A stretch of DNA of 7,144 nucleotides from Planctomycetota bacterium (GCA_026386835.1 JAPLMV010000197.1:1-7144), one strand, 5' to 3'. Counted from the stretch's first letter, positions 1 to 5,961 are shown. Made by a program: numbers and translations. The notes: generated from the letters alone by a model not told the origin.

Positions 1-1292
1 TCCGGAGCACCTTTGGCTGAGACAACATATCCGTTGCCGTCGGGGTTTTCCCAGATATGCGACAGTGCCATAATCTCCCTCGAAAGAGGATACTCCTCCA
101 CCAAAGGCCAGTTGTGAAGGTGCTCGGTGTTATAAAGGGTATTGTGCCCCAATTCCTTCAATGCCTTTTCCATCGGGTCAAAGGGGTCTTTTTTGCTGGC
201 AAGGATGCCGTATTCAACCAGTTCGTGGAATTTTTCCGGAAGATGAAAATTATTGTCCATTCGGACATCGAGAAATTGACTGTCGCTAAAAATCTTCTTT
301 ATGGACATTTTGTTCTGCGTCAGTGTCCCTGTCTTGTCCACACACAACACGGTGGCGGCGCCGAGCATTTCGACAGCGGCGGCCTTTCGGGTAAGAACCT
401 GCTTTTTCGATAGCCGCCATGCTCCAAGCGCCAGGAATATCGTAAGCACCACGGGGAATTCCTCCGGCAGCAGCGCCATTGCCAGGGTAATTCCCGACAG
501 AATTCCCTTAAGCCAGTCACCCCTTGTTATGCCATATACCACTACAACAATAAGACAAAGAACCATTGCGACAACAAATATGAATTTAACGACCCTGGAC
601 ATTTCTTTTTGAATAAGGGTTTGCTGCGGTTCTATCTGATGAAGTACCTTGCCGATTTTCCCCATCTCGGTATTTATGCCGGTAGCCATTACGCGTGCGA
701 TACCCTGTCCCTGGACGACTAAACTGCCGGAATAAAGAAACGGCAGGTTATCGCCGCCCGGCCGGCAGGAATTCATATCTATATTTTCGCAGGGCATTTT
801 CCTGACAGGTACGGATTCGCCGGTTAAAAGCGACTCATCGGCTGCGAGATTTATCGACCACAGAAGAACCGCATCAGCGGGAATTCTGTCGCCTTCTTTT
901 ATTATAATTATGTCCTCTCTGACCACTTCTTTGCCGGCAATTCTTTTATGGATACCATCACGGATAACAAGGGCACGCGGGCTGGACAAATCCCTTAAAG
1001 CTTCAATCGCCCTTTCGGTTTTGCCCTCCTGGTAAATGGTAATTCCCATCACTACAAAGACAAACCCCAGAAGCATCGCCGCTTCGCCGATATCGCCCAA
1101 AAGCAGATAAATCGCACCGCAGGCCACCAGCAAAAGAAACATCGGCTCCTTTGCTACATCAAAGATAATCTTTAGAATGCCGCTTTTACGAGTCGAGGGC
1201 AGTTCGTTATATCCTTCTGTCTTTAGTCTTTCTGAGACTTCCTGCTCGGAAAGGCCTTTTAAATTCTGAAGTTGGGTTTCTGATAAAATCAT
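1..1292 (-). CDS. P2-type cation-transporting ATPase, N-terminal 430 residues (runs off window)
   Basis: ATP-driven inner-membrane cation pump. The reading frame opens with ATG at 1292 and continues without a stop to the window edge, so it is partial. In order: an N-terminal cation-ATPase domain (about 5-45, with 'GLSEQEVSERL'), M1 (50-66), M2 (71-88), the actuator domain with TGES at 157-160, M3 (235-255), and M4 (264-292) with PEEFP at 276-280 in place of the PEGLP of SERCA/PMR1. The phosphorylation motif DKTGT follows with D319 as phospho-acceptor, and the nucleotide-binding motif KGAP(E) at 427-430 meets the edge. No heavy-metal-binding CXXC domain and no CPC in M4 are seen, so this is a P2-like (Ca/Mn or related) pump rather than a Cu/Cd P1B pump. 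The exact ion is not determined. Its ATG overlaps the stop of the upstream DUF2062 gene (ATGA), implying translational coupling. TerC is divergently encoded nearby, which fits divalent-cation homeostasis. Confidence 0.93.
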   Translation of the reverse strand, partial: MILSETQLQNLKGLSEQEVSERLKTEGYNELPSTRKSGILKIIFDVAKEPMFLLLVACGAIYLLLGDIGEAAMLLGFVFVVMGITIYQEGKTERAIEALRDLSSPRALVIRDGIHKRIAGKEVVREDIIIIKEGDRIPADAVLLWSINLAADESLLTGESVPVRKMPCENIDMNSCRPGGDNLPFLYSGSLVVQGQGIARVMATGINTEMGKIGKVLHQIEPQQTLIQKEMSRVVKFIFVVAMVLCLIVVVVYGITRGDWLKGILSGITLAMALLPEEFPVVLTIFLALGAWRLSKKQVLTRKAAAVEMLGAATVLCVDKTGTLTQNKMSIKKIFSDSQFLDVRMDNNFHLPEKFHELVEYGILASKKDPFDPMEKALKELGHNTLYNTEHLHNWPLVEEYPLSREIMALSHIWENPDGNGYVVSAKGAP

Positions 1293-1774
1293 TGTGCAAC
1301 CTTCCTGCGTTTATTTATATATTTAATTACGACAAACATAACAACATACGCCGATACAGCCAGCGCCAGTGAAACAATGAAATATCCCATCATAACCGGA
1401 AAAGCAATCTTAAGTACCGCCAATTCGAACAGATTGCCCCAGTGAAAATGCGTCATAAGTTCCGTCCAGTTACTGCTGATGCTTTGCCAGTTCGCCCCTG
1501 TTACCGCTGAGCCGACTTTGACAGCCAGCATAAACGTTACGATGCTTATCCAGGTATTTGTAAGCAGACTTCCTAAAAGTGCGCTTGCTCGATTTATCTT
1601 TAGAAATGAAGACAACACCAGCGCCGCTATCGGCCCTGCGCCTGGTATAATGCCAAGGAATACGCCAAGTCCAAAGCCCAGGGCAATTTTTTGCGGGGTA
1701 TCATTGATTTTGGAAAGTTTAATATACAGCCATTTGAAAAACTGCGAAATTCTCTTTGATATTTTATTTATCAT
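1289..1774 (-). CDS. DUF2062 family integral membrane protein
   Basis: Small membrane protein of 161 residues, biochemical function unknown. After a basic amphipathic N-terminus (1-28), the stretch 'KIALGFGLGVFLGIIPGAG' (29-47) and the following 'LLGSLLTNTWISIVTFMLAVKVG' match the DUF2062 pattern as I know it (ALGFALGVFIGF-P-G, then a conserved N-x-x motif before another helix). Hydrophobic segments lie at about 31-57, 66-88 and 118-150, and the C-terminus is basic (KYINKRRK). I chose ATG at 1774, which has AAAGG four bases upstream. An in-frame TTG at 1804 would add ten residues but has no clear Shine-Dalgarno. The TGA stop (1291-1289) overlaps the ATG of the downstream P-type ATPase, so the two are almost certainly one operon. 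A role linked to the pump (assembly or membrane context) is inference from this coupling only. Confidence 0.88.
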   Translation of the reverse strand: MINKISKRISQFFKWLYIKLSKINDTPQKIALGFGLGVFLGIIPGAGPIAALVLSSFLKINRASALLGSLLTNTWISIVTFMLAVKVGSAVTGANWQSISSNWTELMTHFHWGNLFELAVLKIAFPVMMGYFIVSLALAVSAYVVMFVVIKYINKRRKVAQ

Positions 1775-1913
1775 AATGCCTTTATAAAGCGGCGAGCATA
1801 CCAATTTCGGCTCTCAAAATCAACCCGCGTAAAACTATTTATTTTATGACCAATAGCTGGTATCATATCGCCTCTTGAACCGGTTTGATTAACCTTTGGC
1901 TGGAGTTGTAAAG
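1775..1913. promoter_or_regulatory. Divergent intergenic region between the DUF2062-ATPase operon and the TerC gene
   Basis: Both transcription units must start here. On the plus strand TATCAT (1861-1866) is a one-mismatch -10 candidate for the TerC gene, but no good -35 lies 16-18 bases upstream. On the minus strand TATGAT (overlapping 1862-1868) is a comparable -10 candidate. An 8-bp perfect palindrome AACCGGTT (1878-1885) sits between the -10 candidate and the TerC Shine-Dalgarno and could be an operator. TerC translation is set by TGGAG at 1901-1905, eight bases before ATG 1914. The leader is short, and I see no yybP-ykoY (Mn-sensing) riboswitch fold. Confidence 0.35.
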
Positions 1914-2951
1914 ATGGTTTGGCTTTTTATAAGTTTTATTATTTTTGTGCTTTTGATGCTTGCGATTGACCTGGGTGTCTTTAATCGCCGCTCACACGAA
2001 ATCTCAACGAAAGAGGCCTTATCCTGGTGTGCAGTTTGGGTAACGCTGGCCATGGCGTTCAACGTATTCGTCTATTTCCTGTATGAATATAACCTCTTCG
2101 GTTTGATTGGTGCAGGCCAGCCCAATGGACACGAGGCAGCGGTACTCTTCCTCACCGGCTATGTAGTCGAAAAGTCCCTGAGTGCCGACAATATCTTCGT
2201 GATGGCGCTTATCTTCTCATATTTTCATGTGCCGACTGACAATATCTTCGTGATGGCGCTTATCTTCGCATACTTCCATGTGCCGGCAATCTATCAGCAC
2301 CGCGTTCTATTCTACGGCATCCTCGGTGCAGTGGTATTGCGGGCTGTTATGATTTTCGGCGGTATAGCTCTTATCCACCAGTTCTCGTGGGTGCTGTATG
2401 TCTTCGGCGCATTTTTGATTTACTCCGCATACCGTATGTTGTTTAGTAATGAAGAAATGGATCCGCAGAAAAATCTTTTCGTCCGATTAGCTAAAAAACT
2501 GCTGCCGGTAACCAACGAATATCACGGCCAGCACTTCCTAGTCCGTCATCAGGAACGCTGGATGCTCACGCCAATGGCTATCGTACTGGTTGCCATCGAA
2601 GGTGCTGACATCGTATTCGCCGTCGATTCCATCCCTGCGGTCTTTGCCATCACCGACATCTCCTTTATCGTATTCACCAGCAATATCTTCGCCATCCTTG
2701 GCCTGCGGTCAATGTACTTCGCATTGTCGGCTGTCCTCGGGAAGTTTCGCTATCTAAAAATATCTCTGACCATACTATTGGCTGTGATAGGCACCAAGAT
2801 GCTGCTAAAGGATTTAATAGAAGCCTTGCCGGGCAAAACCTATATTACACTGGGCCTGATAGTGCTGATTCTCGGAGGCGGAATTGTCGCTTCGATACTT
2901 TACCCCCAGCGACAGGAACCCGACATCCTGAATAAAAAGAGAAGGATTTGA
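1914..2951 (+). CDS. TerC/Alx-family integral membrane protein (metal ion export) with internal duplication
   Basis: TerC/Alx proteins are polytopic inner-membrane proteins linked to tellurite resistance, Mn efflux and metalation of exported enzymes. The 345-residue product has the family hallmarks: 'AIDLGVFNR' (17-25), 'EKSLSADNIFV' (86-96), 'YQHRVLFYGILGAVVLR' (127-143), an acidic loop with NEEMDP (179-184), 'IEGADIVFAVDSIPAVFAIT' (228-247) and 'FTSNIFAILGLRSMYF' (254-269). The intramembrane acidic residues D92, E229, D232 and D238 are the likely metal ligands by family analogy. The ATG at 1914 is preferred because TGGAG lies eight bases upstream; a TTG at 1896 would add six residues without support. 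The oddity is a 17-residue tandem duplication (92-108 and 109-125), so the DN motif occurs twice and the protein is 17 residues longer than it would otherwise be. The last codons and the stop overlap a dispersed repeat. It may be regulated together with the divergent ATPase operon. Confidence 0.93.
   Translation: MVWLFISFIIFVLLMLAIDLGVFNRRSHEISTKEALSWCAVWVTLAMAFNVFVYFLYEYNLFGLIGAGQPNGHEAAVLFLTGYVVEKSLSADNIFVMALIFSYFHVPTDNIFVMALIFAYFHVPAIYQHRVLFYGILGAVVLRAVMIFGGIALIHQFSWVLYVFGAFLIYSAYRMLFSNEEMDPQKNLFVRLAKKLLPVTNEYHGQHFLVRHQERWMLTPMAIVLVAIEGADIVFAVDSIPAVFAITDISFIVFTSNIFAILGLRSMYFALSAVLGKFRYLKISLTILLAVIGTKMLLKDLIEALPGKTYITLGLIVLILGGGIVASILYPQRQEPDILNKKRRI
2187..2288 (+). repeat. 51-bp in-frame tandem duplication inside the TerC gene
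   Basis: Two adjacent 51-bp units (2187-2237 and 2238-2288) encode DNIFVMALIFSYFHVPT and DNIFVMALIFAYFHVPA. The first 30 bases of each unit are identical. The remaining 21 differ at five positions, two of them silent. The upstream junction (EKSLSA-DN) and the downstream junction (VPA-IYQHR) both match a normal single-copy TerC, so one unit is an insertion. It adds a second copy of a conserved, membrane-embedded metal-ligand motif. Confidence 0.95.
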
Positions 2952-2984
2952 TAGTATAGAGCTTATGGATACTGTTCAAACCAG

Positions 2985-3013
2985 TTGACTGTTTTTATTT
3001 GGCTTATTGTAAT
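2985..3013 (+). promoter_or_regulatory. Sigma70-type promoter in repeat copy A
   Basis: The -35 TTGACT (2985-2990) and -10 TGTAAT (3008-3013) each match consensus at five of six bases and are separated by exactly 17 bases. Both hexamers and the spacing are preserved in copy B (5888-5916), although the surrounding repeat has diverged by about 10%. Transcription would begin near 3020 and give a leader of about 70 nt before the gene at 3092. Confidence 0.6.
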
Positions 3014-3051
3014 TCGAGGCAGGTTTTGATATTATCGTTGAATTGTAAAGG

Positions 3052-3069
3052 CTTGGTTGCGTAGCCAGA
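3052..3069 (+). promoter_or_regulatory. Leader hairpin in repeat copy A
   Basis: TTGGTT (3053-3058) pairs with AGCCAG (3063-3068) around a GCGT tetraloop, using G-U pairs. In copy B the same position forms a stronger 7-bp stem with a GTGT loop. It lies in the presumed 5' UTR, 20-40 bases before the start codon. Its role, whether mRNA stability or regulation, is unknown. Confidence 0.3.
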
Positions 3070-3091
3070 CGTTTAATATGGGAAATACCAG

Positions 3092-3721
3092 ATGATGAAA
3101 ACATCAAAAGAACATTCTGTGAAAAAAGCATCCCCAATTTATAACACATTCGGCGGCCCCATAGGGATAGTGATTTTTATATTTATGATTTTCATAGGGG
3201 GCCCGCTAATACGATTGTCTTGTTCAAGAGATTATAGGGGGCCATCACAAAAACAAGTTAAGTCAGTGGTCAATTCTCTGCCTTCTGATGGTATATACAG
3301 CAATCCTGAAGGTAGTGGAGGCAGTTATCATCAACCCATAGACAACTCTTTTGACGTTGAGATACCTTCGGAGTATAAGTTTATTTCCACCTATTTGGTA
3401 GAGCCGGGGATACGTTGGGTGGATTTTGGGTCTGGTAGCATGTCAATACGCTGTGGTGTATTTAGCCAAGGTAATTACGAACCATTCACAATAGATCCCA
3501 ATGAAAACAGCAATGAAAGGAGCGTCATTATTGATGGTGTCCGAGGGAAGGAGAAGGTTTGTTGGTCCGGTCGGAAAATGCAGTTTGTTGTAATAACATA
3601 TGTCAAGTATGGACGCCAGTACACAATCGATGGCTCATTTCCAAAGGGCACATTTCCGAAGTACGCTAAAGACTTTTTGAACTTTGTACGCTCCCACCGT
3701 GCTTTACCAAATAAAGAATAG
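3092..3721 (+). CDS. Hypothetical membrane-anchored protein with one N-terminal transmembrane segment
   Basis: A 209-residue protein I do not recognise. It has a basic N-terminus (K4, K6, K11, K12), one hydrophobic segment at about 22-42 (GGPIGIVIFIFMIFIGGPLI), and then a soluble region of about 165 residues, probably outside the cytoplasm. The soluble part mixes Gly/Ser-rich linker (71-80) with alternating hydrophobic stretches (87-104, 107-124, 146-172) that suggest beta structure, and ends in a short helical segment (190-201). Cys44, Cys121 and Cys157 are the only cysteines. 'RLSC' at 41-44 is not a convincing lipobox. ATG 3092 is directly followed by a second ATG at 3095, so either may start; GGGA lies eight bases before the first. 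The gene directly follows a dispersed promoter/leader repeat and is separated by 40 bp from the next gene, with which it is probably co-transcribed. Base composition is more AT-rich than in the flanking TerC and pfkA genes. Confidence 0.72.
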   Translation: MMKTSKEHSVKKASPIYNTFGGPIGIVIFIFMIFIGGPLIRLSCSRDYRGPSQKQVKSVVNSLPSDGIYSNPEGSGGSYHQPIDNSFDVEIPSEYKFISTYLVEPGIRWVDFGSGSMSIRCGVFSQGNYEPFTIDPNENSNERSVIIDGVRGKEKVCWSGRKMQFVVITYVKYGRQYTIDGSFPKGTFPKYAKDFLNFVRSHRALPNKE

Positions 3722-3730
3722 TGGTAAACC

Positions 3731-3744
3731 GGGGACGGTTACTG
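3731..3744 (+). repeat. Short motif resembling the head of the 3' boundary repeat
   Basis: GGGGACGGTTACTG lies in the 40-bp gap between the two genes of cassette 1. It differs by one base from the GGGGACAGTTA head of the 3' repeat at 4588-4598 and continues into the ACTG that the repeat also carries a few bases later. It may be a truncated or decayed third copy, but it is short enough to be chance. Confidence 0.25.
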
Positions 3745-3761
3745 TAAAGGAATGAATAACA

Positions 3762-4385
3762 ATGGATTCAAAAGAAAGTTTAAAGACTGCTGCAAAAGAC
3801 AGGGCGGAAAAAGCGTATCGATGGGTTAAGCGAGGGTTACAATATTGTCTTGCGTTATTTGTACTGCTGGCAGTAGCTGGAATACTTGCGTTGTCAGGAT
3901 TAGAGATGTTTGCTGTAGCGTTAGGTATGATTGCGGCAGCGGTAGGAGGCTTTCTTTCTATAGTCGGAACTGGGTTTATCATTGCCGGTGCGTGTATGGG
4001 TTTTGTTGCCGGAACGGTTATGAAGTTAAGCGGTAATTATGATGGTCGAAAGGAGGCCAAGAGATCTGTGACGATAGGGGTGGTTCTCATTTGTGTGATT
4101 CTAATATTAGGTTTGGTTGGAGTTTTTACACCGCGAGAAGGTCAAAGTGTGATTCACAGGTTTTTGGGTTGGATAGGTCTTTTGATAATATTAGAGTGGC
4201 TTACAACTTCGACGTGGGTAGGATTTGAAGCAAAAGCACTGATGGAAGGAATTCCGCGGGCGGAACTTCGGCGTATAAGCGGAGGTATGGATCCTGGATG
4301 GTGGGCATTGTTGAGTACGATTTGTTGGGTTATCGGATTTCCATGGTATCTAATGAAGAGAGGGGAATACATAGCTTTTCATTAG
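3762..4385 (+). CDS. Hypothetical multi-pass membrane protein
   Basis: A 207-residue protein of unknown function. A charged, probably helical cytoplasmic N-terminus (1-24, rich in K/E/R) is followed by hydrophobic segments at about 27-46, 49-66, 68-88, 104-123, 131-149 and 179-197, giving five or six membrane passes. The second and third are rich in Gly and Ala. A soluble loop (155-175, FEAKALMEGIPRAELRRISGG) precedes the last segment. The C-terminal 'DPGWWALLSTICWVIGFPWYLMKRGEY' looks like the P-x-W-W ... FPWYL-x-KR-G ending of several small bacterial membrane proteins, which is a weak family hint and not an assignment. AAGGA at 3747-3751 is the Shine-Dalgarno, ten bases before ATG 3762. It follows the gene ending at 3721 by 40 bp on the same strand, so one transcript from the repeat promoter is likely. 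The stop is about 195 bp before the 3' boundary repeat. Confidence 0.75.
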   Translation: MDSKESLKTAAKDRAEKAYRWVKRGLQYCLALFVLLAVAGILALSGLEMFAVALGMIAAAVGGFLSIVGTGFIIAGACMGFVAGTVMKLSGNYDGRKEAKRSVTIGVVLICVILILGLVGVFTPREGQSVIHRFLGWIGLLIILEWLTTSTWVGFEAKALMEGIPRAELRRISGGMDPGWWALLSTICWVIGFPWYLMKRGEYIAFH

Positions 4386-4580
4386 GCAACGCTCAAAAAA
4401 GAGGAATAATTAAAGGTTGTCAGGTACATTTTTTGTGGGTAAATCCGGAGACACCCTACCGGGGAAATAGGTTCGACTATGCTCATTACAAGGAAGAATG
4501 TGTTTTTTTATTGACCGCTGCGCCCTATCGCGACGGGCGCTGGCACGGCTGGCAGCGGGCAATAATCCATTATCAATTAA
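4386..4580. other. Non-coding stretch with nested GC-rich inverted repeats
   Basis: No convincing gene is present. The one long plus-strand frame crossing it starts inside the preceding gene in another frame and encodes an unnatural W/Y/R-rich sequence. The notable structure is at 4515-4558. GCGCCC (4520-4525) pairs with GGGCGC (4535-4540). CCGCTG (4515-4520) can pair with CAGCGG (4553-4558) around it. A near-direct repeat CTGGCACGG/CTGGCAGCGG lies at 4540-4558. No T-run follows on either strand, so it is not a standard rho-independent terminator. Confidence 0.5.
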
Positions 4581-4642
4581 AAAACAGGGGGACAGTTAAT
4601 TATTACTGGATATATCAGGCCTTATTATTTACATCCTTTAAT
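4581..4642 (+). repeat. Dispersed 3' boundary repeat, copy C (62 bp)
   Basis: Starts AAAACAGGGGGACAG and ends ACATCCTTTAAT. It matches 6841-6903 with six mismatches and one extra G, about 89% identity, in the same orientation. It includes the pfkA stop codon (TTA at 4638-4640 on this strand). Inside it, CAGT (4593-4596) can pair with ACTG (4605-4608). On the minus strand it would form the 3' UTR of pfkA, where the short stem is followed by a T-run (4578-4584 read in reverse), so a weak pfkA terminator is possible. Confidence 0.9.
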
Positions 4643-5729
4643 CGCCAAAACATGTCCCTACTGAACGGGCACATGCTATAAGCGGATGATTCACAGGCAC
4701 CGTTCGAGAACCTTTGGCAACATCCGACAGCGGGACCTCGACAAGTTTATTTCCGCGAACTCCCACCATATATCCGAATCTTTTGTTTTCTATCATCTCG
4801 ACCGCTTTTGTGCCCAGCGATGTAGCCAGCACCCTGTCAAAAGCCGTCGGCGAGCCGCCCCGCAGCAGATGTCCCATTACTACCGCACGCGTTTCGATGC
4901 CTGCTGCTTTTTCTATCTGCCCGCAAAGAACAAAACCAATGCCGCCGAGTCGAACAGGGTCGGCGCTTTCCCTGACTATCCTTTGAATGACAACATCACC
5001 GCCTTTGGGCTTTGCACCTTCAGCCACAACAATAATACTGAACTTTTTACCTCTTCTAATTCTTTCCCTTATTTTCCCTACGATGGACTCGATTTTATAT
5101 GGTATCTCAGGAAGCAGGATAATGTCGCCGCCGCCTGCGATTCCGGAATGAAGAGCTATCCAGCCGGCCCTATGCCCCATAACCTCGACAATCATAACGC
5201 GATTATGCGACTGCGCCGTGGTATGAATTCTGTCGATACCTTCCGTAGCAACCGCAACTGCTGAATCAAAACCAAAAGTAACATCCGTTCCTCTAAGGTC
5301 GTTATCTATCGTCTTGGGCACACAAACCGCAGGTATTCCGTCTTTATTCAACCTCGATGCAATGCCAAGCGTCCCATCGCCGCCGATAACCACAAGACAG
5401 TCGATGCCGAGCCGCTTTGCGTTTCTTACCGACTGTTTCGACATATCGTAAAATTCGAGATTTTTTCCATTTTCCACGGCGTACCGGTATGGATTTGCTA
5501 TTTTTGATGTCCCCAGTATCGTTCCGCCCAGAGTGAGAATTCCGGAAACATCATTATAGTGCAGTTTCCTGTGCTTATTATTGACAAGGCCGTGATAGCC
5601 GTCTTCAATGCCGATAATTTCCATCCCGTATTCGAGGATGGCCTTTTTCGCCACAGCCCGTATAACTGCATTTATCCCCGGACAATCTCCGCCGCCTGTT
5701 AGAATCGCAATTCGTTTATTCTTTTTCAT
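4638..5729 (-). CDS. pfkA: 6-phosphofructokinase (group III-like, Gly/Lys active-site combination)
   Basis: Phosphorylates fructose 6-phosphate to fructose 1,6-bisphosphate, the committed step of glycolysis, in the cytosol. The 363-residue protein has the full motif set: 'TGGGDCPGINA' (11-21) at the phosphoryl-donor site; 'GGDGT' (116-120); 'PKTIDNDLRGTD' (138-149) with D142 as the expected catalytic base; 'VEVMGHRAGWIALHSGIAGG' (181-200); 'LPEIPY' (206-211); 'AEGAKP' (236-241); and the substrate-binding 'RAVVMGHLLRGGSPTAFDR' (281-299) with R281, H287 and R290. G119 corresponds to E. coli Gly104, which favours ATP. K139 occupies the Gly124 position and is typical of the PPi-PFK/group III clade. 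An ATP enzyme is therefore the better guess, but the donor is not settled by sequence. TGAGGT (5740-5735) lies five bases before ATG 5729. It is a single-gene unit convergent with TerC and flanked by the two repeat-bounded cassettes. Its stop codon lies within repeat copy C. Confidence 0.95.
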   Translation of the reverse strand: MKKNKRIAILTGGGDCPGINAVIRAVAKKAILEYGMEIIGIEDGYHGLVNNKHRKLHYNDVSGILTLGGTILGTSKIANPYRYAVENGKNLEFYDMSKQSVRNAKRLGIDCLVVIGGDGTLGIASRLNKDGIPAVCVPKTIDNDLRGTDVTFGFDSAVAVATEGIDRIHTTAQSHNRVMIVEVMGHRAGWIALHSGIAGGGDIILLPEIPYKIESIVGKIRERIRRGKKFSIIVVAEGAKPKGGDVVIQRIVRESADPVRLGGIGFVLCGQIEKAAGIETRAVVMGHLLRGGSPTAFDRVLATSLGTKAVEMIENKRFGYMVGVRGNKLVEVPLSDVAKGSRTVPVNHPLIACARSVGTCFGD

Positions 5730-5844
5730 ATTTTACCTCAATTGCCTTTTAATAATATGTTGCATATCCTATCACATCGTATAATTATATGCTCGATATT
5801 TTTCTTACCCCGGATTTTCCATATAAAAGTATCGCATTTAATAT
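5730..5844 (-). promoter_or_regulatory. pfkA upstream region with -10 candidate and strong RBS
   Basis: On the minus strand a perfect TATAAT occurs at 5789-5784, about 55 bases before the pfkA start, but no good -35 lies 17 bases upstream of it. The RBS TGAGGT at 5740-5735 is well placed. The region is very AT-rich, with several overlapping TAT-type hexamers (for example near 5750-5765), so the exact start site is uncertain. Confidence 0.4.
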
Positions 5845-5887
5845 GGATTTGATAGTATAGAGCTTATGCATGCTGTTGAAACCCGTT

Positions 5888-5916
5888 TTGACTGTTTTTA
5901 TTTGGATTATTGTAAT
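5888..5916 (+). promoter_or_regulatory. Sigma70-type promoter in repeat copy B
   Basis: TTGACT (5888-5893), a 17-base spacer and TGTAAT (5911-5916), identical in hexamers and spacing to copy A. A second TGTAAT at 5919-5924 comes from an 8-base tandem duplication and would sit 25 bases from the -35, too far for normal use. It presumably drives the secreted-protein gene at 6023 with a leader of about 100 nt. Confidence 0.6.
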
Positions 5917-5961
5917 CTTGTAATCTGAGGCAGGTTTTGATATTATCGTTGAATTAGAAGG

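Larger units (their letters stand above)
2944..3090 (+). repeat. Dispersed 5' leader repeat, copy A (147 bp)
   Basis: Starts at GGATTTGATAGTATAG and ends at GGGAAATACCA. It aligns over its full length with 5845-6000, with about 13 mismatches and three small gaps, roughly 90% identity. The largest gap is an 8-base unit that is doubled in the other copy. The first bases include the TGA stop of the TerC gene (2949-2951). The repeat holds a sigma70-type promoter, a leader hairpin and a 5-codon mini-ORF (ATG 3078, M-G-N-T-R, TGA 3093-3095) whose stop overlaps the tandem ATG codons of the next gene. Confidence 0.93.
2944..4642 (+). mobile_element. Candidate cassette 1: shared-end unit carrying two unknown membrane-protein genes
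   Basis: This interval is bounded by a 5' repeat (2944-3090) and a 3' repeat (4581-4642). Both recur in the same order and orientation at 5845-6000 and 6841-6903, around a different gene. The unit fills the gap between the convergent TerC and pfkA genes, and its two ends overlap their stop codons. No recombinase gene, clear terminal inverted repeat or target-site duplication is visible, so calling it mobile is inference. A segmental duplication with replaced cargo is the main alternative. Confidence 0.35.

Noticed and set aside
57..612. Open frames on both strands over the ATPase region
   Set aside because: They overlap the well-supported ATPase frame, which carries TGES, PEEFP and DKTGT.
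1805..1913. Possible yybP-ykoY Mn riboswitch upstream of the TerC gene
   Set aside because: Such a switch would make sense for this family, but the leader is short and the conserved internal-loop sequences are not visible.
3215..3225. Lipobox in the 3092 gene (RLSC, Cys44)
   Set aside because: Arg at the -3 position and a long preceding segment do not fit a lipoprotein signal.
4650..4675. Imperfect inverted repeat CATGTCCC...GGGCACATG
   Set aside because: It lies within the pfkA coding end, has a bulge and is absent near the other 3' repeat, so it is probably chance.
4298..4681. 127-codon plus-strand frame spanning the end of the 3762 gene, the gap and the 3' repeat
   Set aside because: It starts inside another gene, has no RBS, runs through a dispersed repeat and into antisense pfkA, and its composition is unlike a protein.
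4686..5264. Plus-strand frames of 192 and 90 codons
   Set aside because: They are antisense shadows of pfkA with no start signal or recognisable motif.
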